A program made the position numbers and the translations under genes. A stretch of DNA of 64,000 nt from the NCBI GenBank assembly GCA_018806915.1, contig JAGKQI010000100.1, forward strand, positions 620,001 to 684,000, written 5' to 3'. Shown here piece by piece: positions 1 to 11,409 of this stretch. The notes under the pieces were generated by a model. It did not search any database, was not told the origin of the DNA, and saw only the letters and a list, made by a program, of their open reading frames with translations. Source of the DNA: Phytophthora colocasiae. Its lineage: Eukaryota; Oomycota; Peronosporomycetes; Peronosporales; Peronosporaceae. Position 1 is the stretch's first letter. Each line of letters opens with the position of its first letter.

Positions 1-3000
1 CTCCACCTTGATCAAATATGCTACTGCCACTTCCATCGGTGATAGCACCAAATGTCGGATCCCCACGAACATATTGCTTCCCCTCCTGGGTGGCTGAGTC
101 TAATGTCTTCACAGACATTGTTTCAGCGTTAGTTTGCTTTGCCTGTTGCTTACTGTGGTTCGCGGTCTTGTGGTCTGCTTCTGTGGTCTCTTTCTCACTT
201 TCAGACGAAGTTGCGCTCACAGCTCCAGGGATTACAGACGTTCCAGTTTTGGATACTGGAGCTATGTTGGCTTCGAGTGGATCGTTGAGATTGACTCCAT
301 TCGTAGTATCTTGGGGACTATCTTGGGTCAATGGAGCTTTAACTGCTGGCTGTGGTGATCCCGATGCAGTTGTTGAAGCACTTGCAGGGGCCACTCCATT
401 CATCCCAGAACGTATGTCACGTTGCTCAGTTTTATCTTTCTTGGCAAATTGATCCGAATGCACGACGGGAGCAGACGATGAGGTTACAGGACTTCCACGT
501 GTAGTAATTGTAGCATCCGCATCATCGTTAATAATCGGACCTAATGGCAGTGATCCTACTATTACTGGAAGGCCTGACTGATGGTCATCTCCTATTGCAT
601 CGATATGTATCGTATCTTTTAAGTTGCCGTTGCCATTCGACTTCTCATTCCCGTTCGAGTTGACATTGCCATTGCCATTGCCATTGCCATTGCCATTGCC
701 ATTGCCATTGCCATTGCCATTGCCATTGCCATTGCCATTGCCATTGCCATTGCCATTGCCATTGCCATTGCCATTGCCATTGCCATTGCCGTTCAAAGTC
801 ACAGGATTCTCGCTATCACCGGACGCTGACGACGTCGACTTGGGCCCGTTGTCATTCGTGTTCCCATTGCCATTGCCGTTGCCATTCCCGTTGCCGTTGC
901 CATTCGACTTCCCGTTCCCGTTCGAGTTGCCATTGCCATTGCCATTGCCGTTCAAAGTCACAGGATTCTCGCTATCACCGGACGCTGACGACGTCGACGG
1001 GCCCATTGTCATTCGTGTTCCCATTGCCATTGCCGTTGCCATTCCCGTTGCCGTTGCCATTCGACTTCCCGTTCCCGTTCGAGTTGCCATTGCCATTGCC
1101 ATTGCCGTTCAAAGTCACAGGATTCTCGCTATCACCGGACGCTGACGACGTCGACTTGGGCCCGTTGTCATTCGTGTTCCCATTGCCATTGCCGTTGCCA
1201 TTCCCGTTGCCGTTGCCATTCGACTTCCCGTTCCCGTTCGAGTTGCCATTGCCATTGCCGTTCAAAGTCACAGGACTCTCGCTATCACCGGACGCTGACG
1301 ACGTCGACTTGGGCCCGTTGGCATTCGTGTTCCCATTGCCATTGCCGTTGCCATTCCCGTTGCCGTTGCCATTCGACTTCCCGTTCCCGTTCGAGTTGCC
1401 ATTGCCATTGCCATTGCCGTTCAAAGTCACAGGATTCTCGCTATCACCGGACGCTGACGACGTCGACTTGGGCCCATTGTCATTCGTGTTCCCATTGCCA
1501 TTGCCGTTGCCATTCCCGTTGCCGTTGCCATTCGACTTCCCGTTCCCGTTCGAGTTGCCATTGCCATTGCCATTGCCGTTCAAAGTCACAGGATTCTCGC
1601 TATCACCGGACGCTGACGACGTCGACTTGGGCCCATTGCCATTCGCGTTCCCATTGCCATTGCCGTTGCCATTCCCGTTGCCGTTGCCATTCGACTTCCC
1701 GTTCCCGTTCGAGTTGCCATTGCCATTGCCATTGCCGTTCAAAGTCACAGGATTCTCGCTATCACCGGACGCTGACGACGTCGACTTGGGACCGTTGCCA
1801 TTCGCGTTCCCATTGCCATTGCCGTTACCATTCCCGTTGCCGTTGCCATTCGACTTCCCGTTCCCGTTCGAGTTTCCATTTCAATTGCCATTGCAGTTCA
1901 AAGTCACAGGATTCTCGCTATCACCGGACGCTGACGACGTCGACTTGGGCCCGTTGTCATTCGTGTTCCCATTGCCATTGCCGTTCAAAGTCACAGGATT
2001 CTCGCTATCACCGGACGCTGACGACGTCGACTTGGGCCCATTGCCATTTCCGTTGCCATTTCCATTGCCATTGCCATTCCTGTTGCTATTCGACTTCCCG
2101 TTCCCGTTCGAGTTGCCATTGCCATTGCCATTGCCGTTCAAAGTCACAGGATTCTCGCTATCACCGGACGCTGACGACGTCGACTTGGGCCCATTGTCAT
2201 TCGTGTTCCCATTGCCATTGCCGTTGCCATTCCGTTGCCGTTGCCATTCGACTTCCGTTCCCGTTCGAGTTGCCATTGCCATTGCCATTGCCGTTCAAAG
2301 TCACCGGATTCTCGCTATCTCCGGACGGTGACGACATCGACTTGGGCCCGTTGTCATTCGTGTTCCCATTGCCATTGCCGTTGCCATTCCCGTTGCCGTT
2401 GCCATTCGACTTCCCGTTCCCGTTCGAGTTGCCATTGCCATTGCCATTGCCGTTCAAAGTCACAGGATTCTCGCTATCACCGGACGCTGACGACGTCGAC
2501 TTGGGCCCATTGCCATTCGCGTTCCCATTGCCATTGCCATTGCCGTTCAAAGTCACAGGATTCTCGCTATCACCGGACGCTGACGACGTAGACTTGGGCC
2601 CGTTGTCATTCGTGTTCCCATTGCCATTGCCGTTCAAAGTCACAGGATTCTTGCTATCACCGGACGCTGACGACGTCGACTTGGGCCCGTTGTCATTCGT
2701 GTTCCCATTGCCATTGCCGTTGGCATTCCCGTTGACGTTGCCATTCGACTTCCCGTTCCCGTTCGAGTTGCCATTGCCATTGCCATTGCCGTTCAAAGTC
2801 ACAGGATTCTCGCTATCACCGGACGCTGACGACGTCGACTTGGGCCCGTTGTCATTCGTGTTCCCATTGCCATTGCCGTTCAAAGTCACAGGATTCTCGC
2901 TATCACCGGACGCTGACGACGTCGACTTGGGCCCATTGCCATTCGCGTTCCCATTGCCATTGCCGTTGGCATTCCCGTTGACGTTGCCATTCGACTTCCC

Positions 3001-6000
3001 GTTCCCGTTCGAGTTGCCATTGCCATTGCCATTGCCGTTCAAAGTCACAGGATTCTCGCTATCACCGGACGCTGACGACGTCGACTTGGGCCCGTTGTCA
3101 TTCGTGTTCCCATTGCCATTGCCGTTGCCATTCCCGTTGCCGTTGCCATTCGACTTCCCGTTCCCGTTCGAGTTGCCATTGCCATTGCCATTGCCGTTCA
3201 AAGTCACAGGATTCTCGCTATCACCGGACGCCGACGACATCGACTTGGGCCCGTTGTCATTCGTGTTCCCATTGCCATTGCCGTTGCCATTCCCGTTGCC
3301 GTTGCCATTCGACTTCCCGTTCCCGTTCGAGTTGCCATTGCCATTGCCATTGCCGTTCAAAGTCACAGGATTCTCGCTATCACCGGACGCTGACGACGTC
3401 GACTTGGGCCCATTGCCATTCGCGTTCCCATTGCCATTGCCGTTGCCATTCCCGTTGCCGTTGCCATTCGACTTCCCGTTCCCGTTCGAGTTGCCATTGC
3501 CATTGCCATTGCCGTTCAAAGTCACAGGATTCTCGCTATCACCGGACGCTGACGACGTCGACTTGGGACCGTTGCCATTCGCGTTCCCATTGCCATTGCC
3601 GTTACCATTCCCGTTGCCGTTGCCATTCGACTTCCCGTTCCCGTTCGAGTTGCTATTGCCATTGCCATTGCCATTGCCGTTCAAAGTCACAGGATTCTCG
3701 CTATCACCGGACGCTGACGACGTCGACTTGGGCCCGTTGTCATTCGTGTTCCCATTGCCATTGCCGTTCAAAGTCACAGGATTCTCGCTATCACCGGACG
3801 CTGACGACGTCGACTTGGGCCCATTGCCATTCGCGTTCCCATTGCCATTGCCGTTGCCATTCCCGTTGACGTTGCCATTCGACTTCCCGTTCCCGTTCGA
3901 GTTGCCATTGCCATTGCCATTGCCGTTCAAAGTCACAGGATTCTCGCTATCACCGGACGCTGACGACGTCGACTTGGGCCCGTTGTCATTCGTGTTCCCA
4001 TTGCCATTGCCATTGCCGTTCAAAGTCACAGGATTCTCGCTATCACCGGACGCTGACGACGTAGACTTGGGCCCGTTGTCATTCGTGTTCCCATTGCCAT
4101 TGCCGTTCAAAGTCACAGGATTCTCGCTATCACCGGACGCTGACGACGTCGACTTGGGCCCGTTGTCATTCGTGTTCCCATTGCCATTGCCGTTGCCATT
4201 CCCGTTGACGTTGCCATTCGACTTCCCGTTCCCGTTCGAGTTGCCATTGCCATTGCCGTTCAAAGTCACAGGATTCTCGCTATCACCGGACGCTGACGAC
4301 GTCGACTTGGGCCCGTTGTCATTCGTGTTCCCATTGCCATTGCCGTTGCCATTCCCGTTGCCGTTGCCATTCGACTTCCCGTTCCCGTTCGAGTTGCTAT
4401 TGCCATTGCCATTGCCATTGCCGTTCAAAGTCACAGGATTCTCGCTATCACCGGACGCTGACGACGTCGACTTGGGCCCGTTGTCATTCGTGTTCCCATT
4501 GCTATTGCCATTGCCATTCCCGTTGCCGTTGCCATTCGACTTCCCGTTCCCGTTCGAGTTGCCATTGCCATTGCCAGTGCCGTTCAAAGTCACAGGATTC
4601 TCGCTATCACCGGACGCCGACGACGTCGACTTGGGCCCGTTGTCATTCGTGTTCCCATTGCCATTGCCGTTGCCATTCCCGTTGCCGTTGCCATTCGACT
4701 TCCCGTTCCCGTTCGAGTTGCCATTGCCATTGCCATTGCCGTTCAAAGTCACAGGATTCTCGCTATCACCGGACGCTGACGACGTCGACTTGGGACCGTT
4801 GCCATTCGCGTTCCCATTGCCATTGCCGTTACCATTCCCGTTGCCGTTGCCATTCGACTTCCCGTTCCCGTTCGAGTTGCCATTGCCATTGCCGTTCAAA
4901 GTCACAGGATTCTCGCTATCACCGGACGCCGACGACATCGACTTGGGCCCGTTGTCATTCGTGTTCCCATTGCCATTGCCGTTGCCATTCCGTTGCCGTT
5001 GCCATTCGACTTCCGTTCTCGAGTTGCCCATTGCCATTGCCGTTCAAAGTCACAGGATTCTCGCTATCACCGGACGCTGACGACGTAGACTTGGGCCCAT
5101 TGTCATTCGTGTTCCCATTGCCGTTGCCGTTGCCATTCCGTTGACGTTGCCATTCGACTTCCCGTTCCGTTCGAGTTGCCATTGCCATTGCCATTGCCGT
5201 TCAAAGTCACAGGATTCTCGCTATCACCGGACGCTGACGACGTCGACTTGGGCCGTTGTCATTCGTGTTCCCATTGCCATTGCCGTTGCCATTCCTGTTG
5301 CCGTTGCCATTCGACTTCCCGTTCCCGTTCGAGTTGCCTATTGCCATTTGCCATTGCACAAGCCGTTCAAAGTCACAGGATTCTCGCTATCACCGGACGC
5401 TGACGACGTCGACTTGGGCCCGTTGTCATTCGTGTTCCCATTGCCATTGCCGTTGCCATTCCGTTGCCATTCGACTTCCCGTTCCCGTTCCGTTGCCTGC
5501 CATTGCCATTGCCGTTCGTCACAGGATTCTCGCTATCACCGGACGCTGACGACGTCGACTTGGGACCGTTGCCATTCGCGTTCCCATTGCCATTGCCGTT
5601 ACCATTCCCGTTGCCGTTGCCATTCGACTTCCCGTTCCCGTTCGAGTTGCCATTGCCATTGCCGTTCAAAGTCACAGGATTCTCGCTATCACCGGACGCC
5701 GACGACATCGACTTGGGCCCGTTGTCATTCGTGTTCCCATTGCCATTGCCGTTGCCATTCCCGTTGCCGTTGCCATTCGACTTCCCGTTCCCGTTCGAGT
5801 TGCCATTGCCATTGCCATTGCCGTTCAAAGTCACAGGATTCTCGCTATCACCGGACGCTGACGACGTCGACTTGGGCCCATTGCCATTCGCGTTCCCATT
5901 GCCATTGCCGTTGCCATTCCCGTTGCCGTTGCCATTCGACTTCCCGTTCCCGTTCGAGTTGCCATTGCCATTGCCATTGCCGTTCAAAGTCACAGGATTC

Positions 6001-6695
6001 TCGCTATCACCGGACGCTGACGACGTCGACTTGGGACCGTTGTCATTCGTGTTCCCATTGCCATTGCCGTTGCCGTTGCCATTCCCGTTGCCGCCGCCGC
6101 TGTTCGCACTAGGGTTCTTGTCGTCGGTCAAGCTGCCACTGCCATCTCCGTTCGGGATGGCAGAACTCTCGCTAGGAGTCGACACTGTCACCGTCGACTT
6201 TAACGTGTTGCCATTCGAGTTCCCATCGCGATTCAGGCTTTTTGGTGGAGTTCCTGTACTCAATTCCCCGTTTGGTACAACAGTATTTGCCGCGTCAATA
6301 TCCTCAGGCGGTGTCCATCCGTCTTGATTTGACCCGGAGTCCAATAGTTCATCCGTCTCCAGCTCACTTGTAGGCTGTTCTGCACTCACCAAGTCAATGG
6401 ATCCTGACGTGTTTTCTATTGTGGCCTTTTGCTTGTTGTCGGGTGCTTTTCCCGAGTTTTTTGCCTCTGAACTTGTGGTAGAAGGTAATTTATCCTTAGC
6501 AGCTAAACTCAGCAACGCACGTGTAGTTTTATCACCATTCTGGTTGTCTCTGGTATCTTGCAAGTTCCAATCTACGTAGTTTTCTGCCCGTAGTCTAACC
6601 GCACAGCAGCATTGTGTTCTCATCTGTACCACAAGAAATGTAACAGCGACCGCCATCCACCGCATCACGAAGAACTTCCTTCCTATTATCGTCAT
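1..6695 (-). CDS. Secreted Asn-Gly repeat protein, C-terminus off the window, several frame breaks
   Basis: The start at 6695 opens with a short basic stretch and a hydrophobic segment (MAVAVTFLVV), a plausible signal peptide. About 190 residues rich in Ser, Thr, Asp and Asn follow. From about 6100 down to 660 the protein is a run of Asn-Gly dipeptides punctuated by the block GPKSTSSASGDSENPVTLNG, in about 37 copies. Below 660 a non-repetitive Ser/Thr/Asn-rich tail stays open to the window edge. The frame is not continuous: there is a 2-nt loss near 998, a TGA near 1882, single-base losses near 2231 and 2251, and a cluster of indels from 4980 to 5560. These could be consensus errors in a hard repeat or real decay. 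The composition suggests a disordered extracellular or wall-associated protein; no function is recognised. It is transcribed away from family gene A, 290 bp off. Confidence 0.65.
665..790. repeat. Hexanucleotide microsatellite (ATTGCC)21
   Basis: Twenty-one uninterrupted copies of ATTGCC on the + strand, read as (Asn-Gly)n on the minus strand inside the repeat protein. It is the purest stretch of the array and likely the most length-variable. Confidence 0.95.
800..6100 (-). repeat. Tandem array of about 37 coding repeat units
   Basis: Units come in two lengths. The long form, about 160 nt, carries a KSNGNG segment between two Asn-Gly runs. A short form, about 80-90 nt, lacks it (for example near 1960-2030, 2630, 2870, 3760 and 4080). 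The punctuating block also varies: TNDNG alternates with ANGNG, and STSS with SMSS. This is the pattern expected from unequal exchange or slippage. Because GGN and AAY codons dominate, the opposite strand is also free of stops and shows a long Pro-Leu/Phe-Pro frame that I regard as an artefact. Confidence 0.92.
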
Positions 6696-7010
6696 GACTG
6701 TTGACTGTCCTCACTCTTGCGGTGGAGATCAAAAAGCGAAAGTGAAGTCTCGTGCTTGTTCGTCAGTAAAATGTCACGAGTCAAAAAGAGCCTGAACCTT
6801 CCAGTTGCGTCTCGACGAGGCCATTAGGCCACAAAGCGATGCTAGTTCCTTCCAGCGATTCTTCTAGTGCTGAATACATTTGCAATCAAGGCGTGGGGCC
6901 AGTTTGTAGTCGAGCACGTAACGCTCGCCATGTCCATCGTTACTAAGTTTACCTCTTGAATTCTTGTTATTTGTCTTTTAAAAGATGAAGAGAGACCGAC
7001 TGGAAGCGCA

Positions 7011-8744
7011 ATGGAAGAGAGTAACGAATATGTGGTTCGGTATGCAGCTCTCGGGAAATATTCAATTGAGCGTATGTTGGCTCTTGAAGAATACACTCGG
7101 CAAACAACTTTTACTCGCTTGGTTCTGGTAAGCGTCGGAGTTCCGTTTCTTATACTGGTACTTGTTGTCTGTCAAGAAAGTGTTCCTCTTCAAGATCCAG
7201 CTGAAGGTTGGGAAGTAAACTACGGTTTCTGGGTCCGAGTTGGGTGTCTTGGAGCGGTCGTAGGTTTTGCAGGAGGAAGTCAACTTGGCTCGTGGCTAGA
7301 TGTCTCGGATCTCTCTGGAAGACAATTGATCTCATTTTGTTCTCTGAAAGCTATTGGTTTTGTTGCTGCCGGGTTAGCCGTAGCGGAAATCTGGGTATTC
7401 CCCATTCCTTTCTTCATCCTTTCGTTGTCAGTGGTATGGCCATTGATACTTGTAGTATCTCTACGAATCGTTGTTGGGGCACACGCGTTTCATGAAATTC
7501 GGTCAAGGCAAGAACAACTGCAGAGACTTAATAAACTTGGAACGTTGCAGGGAGTTTTGTGCGCTGCTTACCCAGCTTATCAAGTGGTTTTCAATCACGC
7601 CAACCACACGAGCTACGAATTGCCTGTGCTTCTCTTCCTTCCTCTTTGCAGAATTGTAATGAAGGTCATTTTCTCGTCAGCAGCTTCACATAAGGAAGAC
7701 ATGATCCCCGAACAAGTGGTGTTCACTGTTGATTTCTTCGACGCCTTTTATCTTGCCACTTTCATGCCTCAAATGTCGACAACAACGCTGATTACTCTTC
7801 TGACTATCCATTTCATCCAGACAGCACTTGAATTGCAAGAGCTTCATCGGCGAACACAGAGCATTTTAATGCGTCTTCGTGAGGCAGCTGGGTTGGTCAA
7901 TACGGATATGAATAACGATTTGCTCACGGCATTGCGATCTTTGTGCTATTACTCAACACATACCGCTCGAAATTCGGATATCCGTGTGTATTCCTCCATT
8001 TTTCACAAGTTATCACCTGAGGGCAAGAAATTGTTAGACACTCTGAATTTTCAAGGGAAATCACAGTTTATTGCCTTGAAATCTTCTCCAAATTCCATTC
8101 ATGTGCGGCCGCAATCGGTTAATGGTGGTTCGAGAACGAGTAGTACGGTTCGACCCCTTGAAGCTGTACTAACCTTACCTAAACGGCCTAGTCTAAACGA
8201 TGGGGTTCATCGATTAACTCATACGCGGATCAAGCAGCGGCATTCACTCAATAACGTCTCGATGATTCTTCAAGAGGCCCTTGAAGTTCTCTTCGCGTCA
8301 GAGTGCCTTGTTCTCATCGAATATGTGGAAATTATTATCCCTGCTTTCTATGCTGTCTACGTATTGGTTATGGTCCACGTGCCTAGTGCGCAATACCACT
8401 CGGAAATGTCGGGAATCACTCGTGAAAACGCTGGGTCGATGGTCTCTCGAATGTTGATTTTTGCACTGATGGAATTAATTTCGATCGTCGTGCTCGCTTT
8501 GATCATGAAGAGAAACTGCGGTATTCATGCACTTTACCAACTAGGATTTGTACTTGAAACGCAAATGGCATTCGTAATGTCCAAACTGTTGCTTTGGATT
8601 GTGTTCACGTTGGCCTACCGAGTGAAGCACTTTGGTACGTCTTTCGTTGCCTATCACGTAAACGCAGAGCTAGTTAACAAGTTGACTTCTGTTTTGTTTA
8701 CTGTAGGCGCTGATTTTTCCTTCCAATTTGAGTGGATCAAGTGA
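7011..8744 (+). CDS. Multi-pass membrane family protein, member A
   Basis: An oomycete-type multi-pass membrane protein of unknown function with about nine hydrophobic segments. After a short soluble N-terminus come four segments to about residue 160, a second group near residues 180-290, a Ser/Thr-rich soluble loop, and three segments at the C-terminus around the motif HLPSAQYHSEM-like 'PSAQYHSEM.GITRENAGS'. The last intron is 8635-8706 (GTACGT...TGTAG, 72 nt); splicing joins CACTTTG to GCGCTGAT and gives the C-terminus GADFSFQFEWIK. The family start (MKRDRLEAQ) is present at 6985, but a 10-nt loss near 7043, relative to member C, throws it out of frame. An ATG at 7011 re-enters the family frame, so a slightly altered N-terminus may still be made (about 553 residues after splicing). 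Confidence 0.7.
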   Translation: MEESNEYVVRYAALGKYSIERMLALEEYTRQTTFTRLVLVSVGVPFLILVLVVCQESVPLQDPAEGWEVNYGFWVRVGCLGAVVGFAGGSQLGSWLDVSDLSGRQLISFCSLKAIGFVAAGLAVAEIWVFPIPFFILSLSVVWPLILVVSLRIVVGAHAFHEIRSRQEQLQRLNKLGTLQGVLCAAYPAYQVVFNHANHTSYELPVLLFLPLCRIVMKVIFSSAASHKEDMIPEQVVFTVDFFDAFYLATFMPQMSTTTLITLLTIHFIQTALELQELHRRTQSILMRLREAAGLVNTDMNNDLLTALRSLCYYSTHTARNSDIRVYSSIFHKLSPEGKKLLDTLNFQGKSQFIALKSSPNSIHVRPQSVNGGSRTSSTVRPLEAVLTLPKRPSLNDGVHRLTHTRIKQRHSLNNVSMILQEALEVLFASECLVLIEYVEIIIPAFYAVYVLVMVHVPSAQYHSEMSGITRENAGSMVSRMLIFALMELISIVVLALIMKRNCGIHALYQLGFVLETQMAFVMSKLLLWIVFTLAYRVKHFGTSFVAYHVNAELVNKLTSVLFTVGADFSFQFEWIK

Positions 8745-8964
8745 TTTTCTATAGGGTCTTGAAAACAACAATAGGGAAATTATATCTCAAAAGTATTTTT
8801 TGAAGTAATTAGAAGTAAAAAAGAAAAAGTCATGACCTGTTATCCGAAGATATCATCTGGTTTTTGCGTGTTACCTGCGGATATCTGCAGTTGGGTCACG
8901 ACCTAAATACCACGCCTTCATTGATAAATACACCGCGTTAATATTGGTGGAAGGAATAGGAAAT

Positions 8965-9210
8965 TGGTGTTTTTGTAGAGGTACGATGGAAAGACGTTTT
9001 TTCCGGAAGGCTAGCTGCGCCGGCATACTGCTATAGCACCACATGCTCAGGTTTGTCACCGTCTGCGAGTGAACTGAGATCGGGAAGTGGAGACTCAACA
9101 TCAACTTCAAGTACACTCGCCGGAGCAACGTGAGAACGCATCGCAGTACAACCAGCACGGACAGTCTCCTCACTTTCAAATTTACAAGTTCGAGTTCAAG
9201 TATCAACCAA
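8965..9210 (+). repeat. Split direct repeat A1 of YR element 1
   Basis: Matches A2 at 14488-14734 with only about three differences (one T in a T-run, two C/T changes). It ends in an A-rich stretch just ahead of the gag start and likely holds the promoter and leader. Confidence 0.92.
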
Positions 9211-9243
9211 AAAAAAAAAAACAACTTTACTTGCATGACCATC

Positions 9244-11304
9244 ATGCCCGCTCAAGTCGCCCTACTGTTCCCTGAGGATGTACCCCAAGAAGCAAACAGT
9301 CAACTAGCGGCGCCGACCTACGCCGAAATATTCGACGACTCTGAGCCCGAACGGGTTTGCGTACGCACCCTTGCAACATCAAATGAGGACGACTTGCAAC
9401 CGCAGTGGGAGGCCTGGCTACCTCGCTCCATCGCATTCCGTCGTCTGGTGTGGTCGGCTGAGCCGTCGTCCAGCGGTGCAGGGAACCTCCTCTGGAGAGC
9501 GGTGGTTCTCCAGGGACCAAGTGGGCCGAATTACGGCCAGGTCATCGAGTACAAGGGATCAACTGTGTCGATCCGTTCGATGTCAGGGATCACCTCGTCG
9601 CCAGCCGCCACTGTCGACGAGATTGCTCCAGTCATCGCAATCCTGCTCTTCAAGGCCAAACTCACCCGTCGTGCACGAGCCGATACCAGCAGCGCTCATG
9701 GATTGATTCTTGACCGCCTCTTGGGTCAAAACGGAACGACTGCAACTCGTTCGGTTCGCCAATTGCGTATCGTGGCAATCGCATCGCTTCCTCGTCCGTC
9801 TGACAATATTCTCTGGCGCAGCCCACGTACGGGGTCGGATAAGACATGCACAATAGAGCATGTGGTGAACTTTGGGTATTACCATGACGGAGAAAAAGTA
9901 CCTCCTCCTTCGGTGCGCCTTGGTAGCAACTTCTGCGATGAACCCGTGCACTCACCACCAAGGCATGAAGAGCGTCAAGAAACTACCTCGGGTACAAATA
10001 CGAGAGACGATACTACCGACCGTGCTCCTCTGGCAGAGCTGCTCGACACGTTAGACCAGGCGGAGGAAACTCAGTATCCGAGTTTTGTGCGCAACCAACT
10101 CCATGACCATGATGAGACCTGCAGTAAGTCGGATGACGAGACCTACGCGAGACCGACTATATCAGACACGACAGCAAGAAATGGCACCGCTCCATCAGCC
10201 CCGGTGCGCAATATGTCGGTCCTCGCAAATTACCCCGATCTACTGGAGACGTACGCATCACAACTGCAACAGCTTGGCCCAGAACGGAAGCGACCTCGCC
10301 TGCACGCTATTTCAGACTCAGTCCCAGTGGTTACGCGCTATGAGGATGCAGCAGAACGCCGGCATAGCTTCCGACCTTCTCAAGGACAACAGGCAGTGCA
10401 CGAGGCAATTACGGCTAGCGAACACAGAGGTAAGTCCCTGCACTTTTTCGTGGAGTATGTCAGGTCGTCCCATGCAACCAAGTTCCTACCTCATCCTGCT
10501 ATCCTGAGTCGACTGTACGACTTTCAATTTGGCGTTTGTGGACTTTCAGTACTTCACTTTCAGCGTTTCGACCTCAGTGCCAAGCTTGAACACGCCGGGT
10601 CAAACTCCGTGAACCTCAGAAATTTTTCGGTAAAAGTGGCACTTCCAAGCGTGCCGACGAATCCAAGCCACAGTAGCTTGTGCAACTCGCTCAGCATTCT
10701 CGGGACGTACGCCGAAGAATTCTTTGATGCGCCGACGCGACGTCTGCTTACTTCGGCAAAGTCATTTGCAGAAGAGCTGACTGACTATGCGCCGTGGTCC
10801 CCTGACGAAGTGAAGGCCATTGCCTTCTGGTTTAGCAATGTGCTCGGGGCCTACCGACGGGCTATGGAGTTTGATATCAGTCAAGGAACGTCGACACGGT
10901 CTGAGCTCACGTGCCGATTTTGTATGCAAGATGCTGAGCTCAATGGAATGCTGTTGAAACTCTCGCGAGGTCGTGACCAAGGAATACGACGTGGTAAGAG
11001 AGACAGTCATGAGCCTCAACAGGATACATCAGACCGACCTCAATACCGAAGCAACCGTCCTAATGGCTACCAAGCTTCACGGCGCCAAGTCCCGATCGCG
11101 GTGACACAGGCTGCACCTCGCCTTAATGGCAAGCAGCTCTGCCTTCGATACATATCCATCAAAGGCTGTCCGTCAAAGGCCCCTGACCGCTGTACGTATG
11201 AGTTTCTCGGGCACTTCAATCCGGAGACGCTAGACCCGGTTGTTCGAGAGTACGTCGTGGAGAAATACGGCGGCCTCAGCTCTGAAATGAGCGATCGAGT
11301 CTGA
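9244..11304 (+). CDS. Gag-like protein of YR element 1
   Basis: The start at 9244 (MPAQVALLFPEDV) is chosen because the gag of YR element 2 begins with the same LFPEDV block, and because it directly follows repeat A1. The 686-residue protein has a conserved N-terminal region, a polar middle, and a conserved block (F.FG..GLS.LHF) that recurs in the gags of both other YR elements. Near its C-terminus it carries a metal-binding-like motif C-x8-C-x7-C-x6-H followed by a 'YGG' end (FGG in the sisters). It presumably binds element RNA and forms particles; that is inferred from position and motif, not from a named family. Confidence 0.8.
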   Translation: MPAQVALLFPEDVPQEANSQLAAPTYAEIFDDSEPERVCVRTLATSNEDDLQPQWEAWLPRSIAFRRLVWSAEPSSSGAGNLLWRAVVLQGPSGPNYGQVIEYKGSTVSIRSMSGITSSPAATVDEIAPVIAILLFKAKLTRRARADTSSAHGLILDRLLGQNGTTATRSVRQLRIVAIASLPRPSDNILWRSPRTGSDKTCTIEHVVNFGYYHDGEKVPPPSVRLGSNFCDEPVHSPPRHEERQETTSGTNTRDDTTDRAPLAELLDTLDQAEETQYPSFVRNQLHDHDETCSKSDDETYARPTISDTTARNGTAPSAPVRNMSVLANYPDLLETYASQLQQLGPERKRPRLHAISDSVPVVTRYEDAAERRHSFRPSQGQQAVHEAITASEHRGKSLHFFVEYVRSSHATKFLPHPAILSRLYDFQFGVCGLSVLHFQRFDLSAKLEHAGSNSVNLRNFSVKVALPSVPTNPSHSSLCNSLSILGTYAEEFFDAPTRRLLTSAKSFAEELTDYAPWSPDEVKAIAFWFSNVLGAYRRAMEFDISQGTSTRSELTCRFCMQDAELNGMLLKLSRGRDQGIRRGKRDSHEPQQDTSDRPQYRSNRPNGYQASRRQVPIAVTQAAPRLNGKQLCLRYISIKGCPSKAPDRCTYEFLGHFNPETLDPVVREYVVEKYGGLSSEMSDRV

Positions 11305-11409
11305 AAAAAGGGGTGTACCCGGACACCATCATTCAGAATAAGCCTCGCCGTTGTTAAAGAGGTTCAGGCCTGCCTAGAAGCACTGCTGCGTGCGGACGAG
11401 TCGAAGATC

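Noticed and set aside
1006..5080. Long + strand frames rich in Pro-Leu and Phe-Pro opposite the repeat protein
   Set aside because: They follow automatically from a stop-free repeat of GGN and AAY codons. The minus frame has a signal peptide, unique ends and a sensible start; the plus frames have none.
800..6100. CRISPR-like regular repeats
   Set aside because: The units are protein-coding with degenerate, non-unique spacers in a eukaryotic genome; no cas genes are present.
6400..6695. RxLR-type effector signature in the N-terminus of the repeat protein
   Set aside because: The segments RLRAEN and RALL resemble the motif only loosely, there is no dEER-like acidic follow-up, and the rest is unlike effector domains.
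8871..9245. Minus-strand frame repeated at 14452-14730
   Set aside because: It lies wholly inside the A repeats of YR element 1 and repeats only because the A repeats do.
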